In this document: one piece after another, positions 56,706 through 64,000 of the stretch
How the letters are laid out: each line of letters starts with the position of its first letter
How positions within the stretch are numbered: the stretch's first letter is position 1
Notes under the pieces: model-generated
Database searches by the model: none
What the model was told of the DNA's origin: nothing
What the model saw: the letters and a program-made list of their open reading frames with translations, nothing else
Translations under genes and position numbers: made by a program
NCBI GenBank assembly: GCA_037013495.1
Contig: CM072806.1
Coordinates: 26,786,001-26,850,000 of the forward strand
Reading direction: 5' to 3'
Length of the DNA stretch: 64,000 nt
Source of the DNA: Hippophae tibetana
Lineage: Eukaryota > Streptophyta > Magnoliopsida > Rosales > Elaeagnaceae

Positions 56706-58206
56706 CTAAGGATTACTCAGCCAAATGCAATCTATTTCAGCAATGTTGTTTGTTTCTGCTAAATAAGGCTTGACACGATGGCCATTAACTTTGAACGTTT
56801 TTTGTGTCTTGGAGTCCAATAGTTCTACCACTCCATGTTCAAATACCTGAACTATTGTGAATGGTCCATCCCATCTTGATCTCAACTTTCCTGGAAACAA
56901 TCTTAAACGGGAGTTAAATAAAAGAACTTTCATTCCAGGGTGAAAAGTCTTAGGAACTAGCCTCTTGTCATGATAGCGCTTAGTACGCTCTTTGTATAAT
57001 TTGGCATTCTCATAAGCTTCATTCCTAATTTCTTCCAACTCATGAAGCTGGAGTAATCGTATTTCACCTGCTTTATCCAAATCCATGTTTAGCTCTTTAA
57101 TTGCCCAGTAAGCCTTGTGTTCAAGTTCAACTGGAAGGTGGCACGCTTTCCCAAAGATTAACCGGTAAGGGCTCATCCCAATAGGTGTTTTGTAAGCGGT
57201 GCGATATGCCCATAAGGCATCATTTAACTTAAATGCCCAATCCTTCCTTGAAGGACGCACAGTGCGTTCCAGTATTCCCTTAATTTTCCTATTACTTACT
57301 TCCACTAAACCGGAAGTTTGAGGATGATATGGAGTAGCTACCTTATGTGTGATGTTGTACTTGTTTAGTACTCCATCAAAGAGTTTGTTACAAAAATGGC
57401 TACCTCCATCACTTATTATAGCTCTAGGCGTTCCGAACCTACTGAATATAAAAATCTTTCAAGAATTTCACAACAACATTTGCATCATTGGTTTTGGTGG
57501 GGATAGCTTCTACCCACTTGGACACATAATCCACAGCAACCAAAATGTATTGAAAACCATTAGATGGGGGAAAAGGACCCATAAAGTCAATCCCCCATAC
57601 ATCAAAGAGTTCAACAACTAAATTAGATGTCAAAGGCATTTCATCTCTTTTGCTTATGTTTCCTGTTCTTTGACATCTATCACATTGTGCACAAAACATA
57701 TGAGCATCTTTAAAAAGAGTGGGCCAAAAGAATCCAGACTGTAATATCTTACGGGCTGTCTTTTCACCTCCAAAATGACCCCCACAATGAAGTTCATGAC
57801 AAAAAGTCAGAATGCTCTTATGTTCTTCTTCAGGTACACATCTCCGGATGACTTGATCTTGACCAATCTTGTATAAATAAGGGTCATCCCAGAAATAGTC
57901 CTTAATAGTTTTAAAAAACCTTTTCTTGTCCTGATATGAAGTGTTAGGTCGCAAAACACCAGTGGCAAGATAGTTTACAATATCAGCATACCATGGGTTC
58001 GGACCTATGAAAAATAACTGTTCATCAGGAAAGGTTTCAACTATATCGTCATTACTCTCATCTTTAAGATAATTGAAGTCAGAAATCAACCTAGACAAAT
58101 GGTGAGCTACTAAGTTTTCACTGCCTTTCTTATCCTTGATTTCTAGGTCAAATTCTTGTAAGAGTAAGACCCACCTGATTAATCTTGGCTTGGCATTTGG
58201 TTTACT
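56706..58206 (-). pseudogene. Ath-C integrase (one frameshift)
   Basis: In sense order: RNase H tail and linker, zinc region with H-H ([15 protein letters not shown]) and complete C-C (CAQCDRCQ), first catalytic Asp in GIDFMGPF (about 57,586), second in ISDGGSHF, Glu in GLVEVSNRK (about 57,295), then [19 protein letters not shown] and a full C-terminal domain ending with HRVKPYLAE to the stop at 56,706. The frame shifts once at a run of five T (about 57,450-57,456) just before the second Asp. All key residues are otherwise present. It follows gag2-pol in the same frame after the stop at 58,207. Confidence 0.9.
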
Positions 58207-61200
58207 TTATAGGTATCTTAAAGCAGCATGATCAGAATGCACAATCACTTTAGATCCTACTAAATAAGACCGAAATTTGTCTAAAGAGAATACTATAGCC
58301 AAGAATTCCTTTTCAGTGGTGGTGTAATTCATCTGGGCATCATTGAGTGTTTTGCTAGCATAATAGATGACATGTAAACGCTTATCCACTCTTTGTCCCA
58401 GGACTGCTCCTATTGCATAATCAGAAGCGTCACACATTATTTCAAAAGGTAAAGACCAATTTGGTGCCATAATAACAGGGGTAGATGTGAGTTTATCTTT
58501 CAAGGTATTAAAGGAAGTAAGGCAGTCATTGTTGAAATCAAAATCAGCATCTTTGGATAGCAAGTTACATAAGGGACGACTTATTTTAGAGAAATCTTTA
58601 ATAAATCGTCTGTAAAATCCTGCATGTCCCAAGAAGCTTCTTATCCCCTTCACAGATGTAGGGGGAGGTAGTTTAGATATCAATTCAACTTTTGCCTTAT
58701 CAACTTCAATACCCTTGTTTGAAATTATATGTCCTAAAACTATCCCTTGTTGAACCATAAAATGACTTTTCTCCCAACTAAGGGTTAGATTGCATTCAAT
58801 GCATCTTTCTAAAACCAAAGTCAATTTATGTAAGCAATCATCAAATGAGTTCCCAAAGACAGAGAAATCGTCCATGAAAATCTCAATGAATTTTTCCACC
58901 ATGTCCGAGAAAATGGATATCATGCATCTCTGGAACGTGGCAGAGGCATTGCATAACCCAAATGGCATTCTGCGAAAAGCAAATGTCCCAAAAGGACATG
59001 TAAATGTGGTCTTTTCCTGATCTTCTGGTGCTATGGGTACTTGATAATATCCAGACAGTCCATCCAAAAAACAGTAAAATTCGTGCCCAGCTAATCTTTC
59101 CAACATTTGATCAATGAATGGAAGAGGAAAGTGATCCTTTTTCGTATATAAATTTAGTTTCCTAAAATCTATACACATTCTCCATCGAGTGATTATTCTA
59201 GTGGGCACTAATTCACTTTTGTCATTTTTAACAACTGTTATCCCAGATTTCTTTGGTACCACATGCACTAGACTAACCCACTTACTATCTGCAATAGGAT
59301 AGATAATCCCTTCTTCTAATAATTTAAGAATTTCCTTTTTAACTACCTCTTGCATGTTTGGGTTTAGTCTTCTTTGGGCCTCTCGTACAGGTTTAGCACC
59401 ATCCTCCAAGTTGATCTTGTGCATACACATTGTTGGACTAATGCCTCTTATATCCCCTATACTCCAACCTATAGATTTCTTAAATTGTTTAAGCACTTTG
59501 ATGAGTTCCTTTTCTTGTGGTTTGGTCAAGGTTGAAGAAATTATCACTGGATAAGTTTCTCCCTCTCCCAAAAACACATATTTTAAGTGCTCAGGTAAGT
59601 CTTTGAGTTCAAGTTCAGGTGGATTGGCCTCTTTAATAGATGAAGAACTGGGTAGATTTAAAAGTGTACTAGATTTTGTCATCACTTCATTATTGTCTAG
59701 TTGTTCAAGGTACCCCTTAATTTCTTCATCTAAATCTTCTTCAACCTTTTCAAGTGTAAGAACGGTTTCAAGCTTGTCTTCTATTCTGGTTCGGAAAAAG
59801 GTGTTTTGGACAAGATTATCCAAAGGATCAACATCGAATATTTCATCGATGGCAGAAATAGAAGGGAAAGGTGAAGAATCAAAAACTTTAAAATGAACAG
59901 TCTCTCCTAAGACTGTCATTGTCAAATTTCCATCTTGGACATCAATAATAGTTTTAGTAATTGCCATAAATGGTCTACCAAGCAATATTGTGTGCTCTCT
60001 GTCCAATGCTGGATTTTCTTGCATATCCAGAACCACAAAGTCAACAGGTATTATCAGTTTGTCTACCTGTACCAAAACATCCTCAACTATTCCCTCTGGA
60101 TATTTAAGAGATCTGTCTGCAAGTTGAAGGGACATAGTTGTGGGTTTTAAATCCCCTAGATTGAGCTGTAAGAATATAGAGTAGGGCATCAAATTTATAC
60201 TAGCACCTAAATCAAGCATTGCTTTAGCAACCTTCCTATCCCCCATAGTTATGTTTATAATAAAACTTCTAGGGTCTTTCAACTTAGGGGGTAGTTTGTG
60301 CTGAAGTACAGCGCTAGAAATTTCTGATACTACTACTCGTTCATTCAGTTCATACCTCCTTTTCTTAGTGTTCAACTCTTTGAAAAACTTGGCATATGAG
60401 GGCACATTCATGATCACTTCTAATAATGGTAAATTGATATTTACTTTAGAGAGCATATTAAAAAGATCATTGAATTGCTTATCTTGTTTGGATTCTTTTA
60501 ACCGATGGGGAAAAGGTACTTGCATCTGGTGTGGTTCTGTTGTCTTTTGAATTTTGGGGGTGTCAGATGACCCCCCAATGAGTTTTTCAGAAGGCTTGTT
60601 AAGTTTAACACTTGTTTCTCCTTTTTGCGAGATTAGAATATCGCCTTCTTTGTTACCTGAACTACAAGGTAGATTGTTAGAGATTTCAGGTAAACTGGTA
60701 TTGACTACCTTACCACTTCGAAGGGTTCTAACATCCTTTGCTTGTTCTGGTTGACTGGGCAACTTTCCTGGTTCTTTCTTTTGCATTTGTTCAGCCAGCT
60801 GCCCAACTTTAGATTCAATTCTTTTAACCGAAGCCTCCATGGTGTTCAACCTTTGATTAGTCATCAATTGGTTGTCACGACTAACTTGAATAAAAGCATT
60901 CAAGCTATCTTCTAAGGTTGGTTTAAAAGATTGGCTTGGTGGGTAAGGGTGGTTGTTATCCGACCTTAGTGTTGGATATTGGGTGTAGGCTGAGTGATTA
61001 TAGGTGTTTGGATGATACCTTTGAAAAGATTGGACTTCCTCTATGGCATCTACACTAGAATCACAAGTATTTGAACAATTATGAGTACCATGCCCAATTG
61101 AACAACACACTTCACATACCTCTTGATTTGAAATTTGATGGGTAGTGAGGAGTTGCACTTGTTTAGTCAATTCAGCAAGTTGCAAGGTTATCTCATTATC

Positions 61201-61878
61201 AGAGCTAACTTCATTGACCTTTGCTTTCCTTCTACCACCTCTTTGTTGGGAATTAGAACCCAACAGCTCATAAAGATTATAGGTTTCCTCTGCGGTCTTT
61301 TCTCCTACAGCACCTCCAGCAGCATTATCAACCATGTATTGACTCTGTAGTGTCAATCCATCATAAAAGAATTGGTTTTGTAGCTGTAATGGAAAGCTAT
61401 GATTTTGACATTGAATGAAAAGGAGTTTGAATCGTTCCCAAGCTTCATGAAAGGGCTCTTCATACATTTGAGAAAATGTTGCTATCTTTGTTCTTAGATC
61501 AACAGTCTTTTGATGGGAATAGAACCTACCCATAAAAATTTCATAGACTGCCTCCCAAGTTTTAAGAGAACCTGACTGTAGAGTAATGAACCATGACCAA
61601 GCTTTATCTTTGAGAGTGTAAGGAAAACACCTCATCCTAAGTTGATCTTCATTAATTGCATGTAGTGGAAAGGTTTGGACAATAGCATAGAATTCTCGAA
61701 TGAAATGCAAAGGGTCTTCATTACGGATACCGTAAAAGGAAGGCAACAAAGAATAATGAATCTTTTTCAATTCATAATTCCTTGCAGCCTCTTGTAATTG
61801 GATACCGGAAGTTACATTGCCAATGATTGGCATTGTATATTCTTTCATCTTTTTTCGCCTATCTTCAGCATCTCCCAT
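58207..61878 (-). CDS. Ath-C gag2-protease-RT-RNase H polyprotein, ended by one in-frame stop
   Basis: The 1,223-residue open frame starts MGDAEDRRKK. Gag core residues 35-180; complete CCHC knuckle CEVCCSIGHGTHNC at about 255-268; coiled coil about 310-355; linker with LRSGK; protease with MLDLGASINL (Asp near 60,211); RT with FRKLNLYTKKDHFP and FMDD (near 58,870); RNase H with CDASDYAIGAVLG and ending HSDHAALRYL. The next codon is TAA at 58,207, where homologues continue, and the same frame runs on without a stop to 57,439. So the polyprotein is intact apart from one nonsense change. Made from Gag-Pol in the cytoplasm in living elements. The start is chosen because it is the first Met after the inter-gag region. 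Confidence 0.93.
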   Translation of the reverse strand: MGDAEDRRKKMKEYTMPIIGNVTSGIQLQEAARNYELKKIHYSLLPSFYGIRNEDPLHFIREFYAIVQTFPLHAINEDQLRMRCFPYTLKDKAWSWFITLQSGSLKTWEAVYEIFMGRFYSHQKTVDLRTKIATFSQMYEEPFHEAWERFKLLFIQCQNHSFPLQLQNQFFYDGLTLQSQYMVDNAAGGAVGEKTAEETYNLYELLGSNSQQRGGRRKAKVNEVSSDNEITLQLAELTKQVQLLTTHQISNQEVCEVCCSIGHGTHNCSNTCDSSVDAIEEVQSFQRYHPNTYNHSAYTQYPTLRSDNNHPYPPSQSFKPTLEDSLNAFIQVSRDNQLMTNQRLNTMEASVKRIESKVGQLAEQMQKKEPGKLPSQPEQAKDVRTLRSGKVVNTSLPEISNNLPCSSGNKEGDILISQKGETSVKLNKPSEKLIGGSSDTPKIQKTTEPHQMQVPFPHRLKESKQDKQFNDLFNMLSKVNINLPLLEVIMNVPSYAKFFKELNTKKRRYELNERVVVSEISSAVLQHKLPPKLKDPRSFIINITMGDRKVAKAMLDLGASINLMPYSIFLQLNLGDLKPTTMSLQLADRSLKYPEGIVEDVLVQVDKLIIPVDFVVLDMQENPALDREHTILLGRPFMAITKTIIDVQDGNLTMTVLGETVHFKVFDSSPFPSISAIDEIFDVDPLDNLVQNTFFRTRIEDKLETVLTLEKVEEDLDEEIKGYLEQLDNNEVMTKSSTLLNLPSSSSIKEANPPELELKDLPEHLKYVFLGEGETYPVIISSTLTKPQEKELIKVLKQFKKSIGWSIGDIRGISPTMCMHKINLEDGAKPVREAQRRLNPNMQEVVKKEILKLLEEGIIYPIADSKWVSLVHVVPKKSGITVVKNDKSELVPTRIITRWRMCIDFRKLNLYTKKDHFPLPFIDQMLERLAGHEFYCFLDGLSGYYQVPIAPEDQEKTTFTCPFGTFAFRRMPFGLCNASATFQRCMISIFSDMVEKFIEIFMDDFSVFGNSFDDCLHKLTLVLERCIECNLTLSWEKSHFMVQQGIVLGHIISNKGIEVDKAKVELISKLPPPTSVKGIRSFLGHAGFYRRFIKDFSKISRPLCNLLSKDADFDFNNDCLTSFNTLKDKLTSTPVIMAPNWSLPFEIMCDASDYAIGAVLGQRVDKRLHVIYYASKTLNDAQMNYTTTEKEFLAIVFSLDKFRSYLVGSKVIVHSDHAALRYL

Positions 61879-62010
61879 GGTTGTTTGTAGTTGACAATGA
61901 TCCTCCTCCTATTGTGTATCAACATTTTTCTTTTAAAAACAATAGTAGATATCTCTAAGAAATATTTATAACTTGATAAAACGTAAAAGCAAAAAGTGCA
62001 AGGAACCTAA

Positions 62011-62041
<31 letters not shown>

Positions 62042-62259
62042 TATTTTTTAATTTAAACGAATGGACAGAATGTTTGAAACAAATGAATTTTATTTCATCT
62101 GAATTTTTATTACACGTAAACTAAAACAAAGGAAAATACAATAATGGGTGACCTCCCATACAGGACTAAAATTTATCGTCTTCTAGTAAGACGTTGCTTG
62201 GAGATTGCAAAATGAAAAACTCAATGTCTCCTCTTCATTGAATTCATTTAAGTTTCAAA
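61879..62259 (-). other. Region between gag1 and gag2 of Ath-C
   Basis: In sense order it holds 66 nt after the gag1 stop, the hairpin and GGGAGGTCACCCA box (62,144-62,193), a T-rich stretch, an ATT repeat (about 62,022-62,042), and a leader-like end resembling the Ath-B leader before its gag. The first half is therefore like sequence that follows pol, the second half like sequence that precedes gag. Confidence 0.7.
62144..62193 (-). promoter_or_regulatory. Copy of the post-pol hairpin and box, after gag1
   Basis: CGTCTT (62,177-62,182) pairs with AAGACG (62,188-62,193), perfect 6-bp stem with five-base loop. TGGGAGGTCACCCA (complement of 62,145-62,158) has TGGG and CCCA. It lies 67 nt after the gag1 stop, the same kind of position as after pol. 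Confidence 0.7.
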
Positions 62260-63597
62260 TTAGTCTTTTCCTTTTTGCAAATGTTCAACTAACTGTTCAA
62301 CTTGAACTTCCACCTTTTTGATAGAAGCTTCCACAGAGTCCAACCGTTGATTGGTTTTAGATTGGTTATCCCTACAAACTTGAATAAAAGAATTCAAGTT
62401 GTCCTCCAGGGTTGGTTTATTGGGAATGCTTCTTGGAATAGGTGGGTGGAATTGCTGGCCTGCCTGGTTTGAGCTTTGAGTGAAAGGAGGGTTGTTTTGC
62501 CTCCAGGAGAAATTTGGATGACTTCTCCACCCAGGATTATAGGTATTTGAATTGGGATCAAACCTTGGTCTCTGTTGATATGCTCCCAACACATTGACCT
62601 GTTCAGGTCCAATTGTTTCTCCTTGATATGGACAGGCTTCAGTACCATGTCCCATGTTGCTATACAAACCATATTGTTCATTATTTGTGTTGGTTTGTGT
62701 AGCGAGAAGGGCAACTTGCTTAGTCAATTGAACAAGTTGTTGTTGAACTTCATTACTAGAGTCGATTTCATGAACTCCAGCTTTTCTCACTCGGGAGCTT
62801 TTCTGTTGGGAATTAGCACCCAACATCTCAAAGAGGTTATACGTCTCTGAGGCAGTCTTTTCTCCTATTGCTCCTCCTGCAGCGTTGTCGACAATGAACT
62901 GACATTGTTGTGTAAGTCCATCGTAAAAGAATTGGTTCTGCAACTGCAGGGGAAAGCTATGATGGGGACATTGAGTGAGAAACATTTTGAACCTATCCCA
63001 AGCTTCATGGAATGGTTCTCCTTCCATCTGAGAGAAAGTAGCAATCTTTCCTCTCAACTCTGATGTTTTTTTATGGGAATAGAATTTTCCCATGAATTTA
63101 TTGTAAATGTTACCCCATGTCATCAGAGAACCTGGGGGAAGTGACATCAACCAAGCTTTGGCCTTATCCTTTAATGTGTAGGGAAAACATCTCATCCTAA
63201 GTTGATCCTCGTTTAGAATACCGAGGGGGAATGTTTGGACCGTAGCATAGAAATCTCTCATAAAGGAAAGAGAATCTTCATTAGGTAACCCATAAAAGGA
63301 AGGAAGCATAGAAAAATGAATATTTTTAAGGTCATAATTCCGAGCAGCCTCCCCCAACTGGATAGCGGCAGTTGCCGTGCCTATTACCGGTCTTGCAAAC
63401 TCCTTCATCGTGGTTTCCCTAATATGTTGGTTTTCCTCCATTTCTTTTGGTTCTAGTAAAGGATTAAGACTTGGTTCTATGTTTGGCTCAAAAACAGGTT
63501 GATGGGTAGAATCCATTTTTGTTGACACTTGTTTAAATTTATGAAAATTATTTACATATGGTGTAAGGGGGTTTCCTAAGGATCTCCTACCACGCAT
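62260..63597 (-). CDS. Ath-C gag1: stand-alone Gag
   Basis: 445 residues, uninterrupted. N-terminal extension about 60 residues longer than gag2 (basic start MRGRRSLGNP, then Pro/Glu-rich). Gag core about residues 90-235 (LGEAARNYDLKNIH; LPSFYGLPNEDSLSF; EDQLRMRCFPYTLKDKAKAW; GEPFHEAWDRFK; NQFFYDGL; DNAAGGAIGEKTA), roughly two thirds identical to gag2 by eye. The knuckle keeps His317 and Cys322, but both first Cys are Tyr (Tyr309, Tyr312). The frame ends right after the coiled coil (SVEASIKKVEVQVEQLVEHL), where gag2 continues into protease. So it is a complete Gag without pol. A living Gag would form the particle; loss of two zinc ligands suggests changed RNA binding. It could be functional or a recombination remnant. 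Confidence 0.92.
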   Translation of the reverse strand: MRGRRSLGNPLTPYVNNFHKFKQVSTKMDSTHQPVFEPNIEPSLNPLLEPKEMEENQHIRETTMKEFARPVIGTATAAIQLGEAARNYDLKNIHFSMLPSFYGLPNEDSLSFMRDFYATVQTFPLGILNEDQLRMRCFPYTLKDKAKAWLMSLPPGSLMTWGNIYNKFMGKFYSHKKTSELRGKIATFSQMEGEPFHEAWDRFKMFLTQCPHHSFPLQLQNQFFYDGLTQQCQFIVDNAAGGAIGEKTASETYNLFEMLGANSQQKSSRVRKAGVHEIDSSNEVQQQLVQLTKQVALLATQTNTNNEQYGLYSNMGHGTEACPYQGETIGPEQVNVLGAYQQRPRFDPNSNTYNPGWRSHPNFSWRQNNPPFTQSSNQAGQQFHPPIPRSIPNKPTLEDNLNSFIQVCRDNQSKTNQRLDSVEASIKKVEVQVEQLVEHLQKGKD

Positions 63598-64000
63598 AGA
63601 CTATTGTAAACGTAAATTTAAAACTCCTGTCAACAAAATAAAAAATTTAGAGAAAATTTACATGTTATTTAATACAAAGCACTAAACAAAACTAGCTAAA
63701 TCCTCAAAAAGAAAAAAAATTTATTTATTTATTTATTATTATTATTATTATTATTTTTTGTAACATAATTAGTATTAACCAAGAGTGCTCACAGGAAAGA
63801 ATGGTGGTGCAAACGACTCCTTAAATACCATTCCCCTAGCCAGAGCAACGTTCCCAGGAAAGACTAGTGGCACAAAGGCTTCCAAGAACTAGTCTCCTAG
63901 ACAGAACTCCCTTAGATTTTTACTTTTCATGTTATTTAGTTAATTAGGTATAAATTCAAGTAATGTTATTTTTTTTTACTATTCATGAACGGTAATTTTA
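63598..64000 (-). other. Ath-C leader with tandem hairpins (continues outside window)
   Basis: In sense order: two related hairpin units (63,792-63,897), then an A/T-rich part with TTTA and ATT repeats (about 63,720-63,760), then gag1. The primer site and 5' LTR are not reached. Unit 2 stem AGACTAGT (63,861-63,868) with ACTAGTCT (63,888-63,895). Unit 1 stem GAATGGT (63,799-63,805) with ACCATTC (63,827-63,833). Confidence 0.7.

Larger units (their letters stand above)
52746..64000 (-). mobile_element. Ath-C: young Athila with two gag genes, right end outside window
   Basis: Sense direction is right to left. Order: leader with tandem hairpins (63,598-64,000), gag1 (62,260-63,597), post-gag1 box (62,144-62,193), gag2-protease-RT-RNase H (58,207-61,878), integrase (56,706-58,098 and frame-broken), post-pol box (56,648-56,693), 3' region, polypurine tract, 3' LTR (52,746-54,794). 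Target is TGAAG (52,741-52,745) in Ath-H gag. Only one in-frame stop and one frameshift were found over the whole of gag2-pol, so this is the youngest element. The 5' LTR and primer site are outside. Confidence 0.92.

Noticed and set aside
1..64000. Host protein-coding genes, tRNA or rRNA genes
   Set aside because: Every stretch with protein similarity I could recognise belongs to a retroelement. No exon-intron structure of a host family and no RNA gene signature was seen by reading; a profile search could still find a short one.

Overview
The window is nuclear DNA of a flowering plant, most likely gene-poor (pericentromeric-type) heterochromatin. It is AT-rich, and almost every coding remnant belongs to plant LTR retrotransposon lineages: Ty3/gypsy Athila and Tat, Ty1/copia, and one LINE fragment. 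No host gene, tRNA or rRNA gene could be supported. The species cannot be named from what is visible.

Layout. (1) 1-17,933: an old minus-strand Tat element. Its 3' LTR runs off the left edge, gag-pol remains lie at about 10,160-15,640, a 1-kb minisatellite lies at 9,110-10,145, and a decayed gene-like stretch on the opposite strand lies at about 760-3,380. It carries a plus-strand Athila fragment (3,383-9,108), and its 5' LTR is split by a solo LTR with a clear 5-bp target-site duplication (15,834-17,709). (2) 17,934-20,322: AT-rich DNA with telomere-like repeats and a LINE RNase H remnant. (3) 20,323-35,880: a minus-strand copia (Copia-D). Inside its gag sits a plus-strand copia (Copia-E, 24,664 to about 35,594), which itself carries two solo Athila LTRs (29,330-31,185 and 32,214-34,080). 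(4) About 36,500-49,640: a cluster of decayed Athila pieces. These are a coding-free LTR-to-LTR deletion derivative (Ath-K), an inverted LTR fragment, an Athila with all domains present but broken (Ath-B, 41,328 to about 48,580), and an inverted Athila 3' region. (5) 49,690-50,350: the tail of another copia. (6) About 50,370-52,745: LTR, primer-binding site and gag of Ath-H. That gag is cut by Ath-C, a young minus-strand Athila at 52,746 to beyond the right edge.

Ath-C is the best-preserved element and the most interesting object. In its sense direction it encodes a stand-alone, uninterrupted Gag (gag1, 445 aa), then a second diverged gag fused to protease, reverse transcriptase and RNase H (1,223 aa to one in-frame stop), then integrase with one frameshift. 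A conserved sequence (small hairpin plus a TGGGAGGCAACCCA-type box) lies just after the gag1 stop and again just after the pol stop. Recognisable versions follow pol in Ath-A and Ath-B. The Ath-C leader also carries two tandem hairpins whose stems differ only by compensatory base pairs. My leading hypothesis is that Ath-C is a two-Gag Athila with structured RNA signals. The main alternative is a recombinant of two Athila copies. Both can be tested by looking for other genomic copies of the gag1-gag2 junction.

The elements do not work together as a pathway. The window records successive nested insertion, solo-LTR formation, internal deletion and inversion. Relative order follows from nesting: Tat is older than Ath-A and solo LTR S1; Copia-D is older than Copia-E, which is older than the two solo LTRs in it; Ath-H is older than Ath-C.
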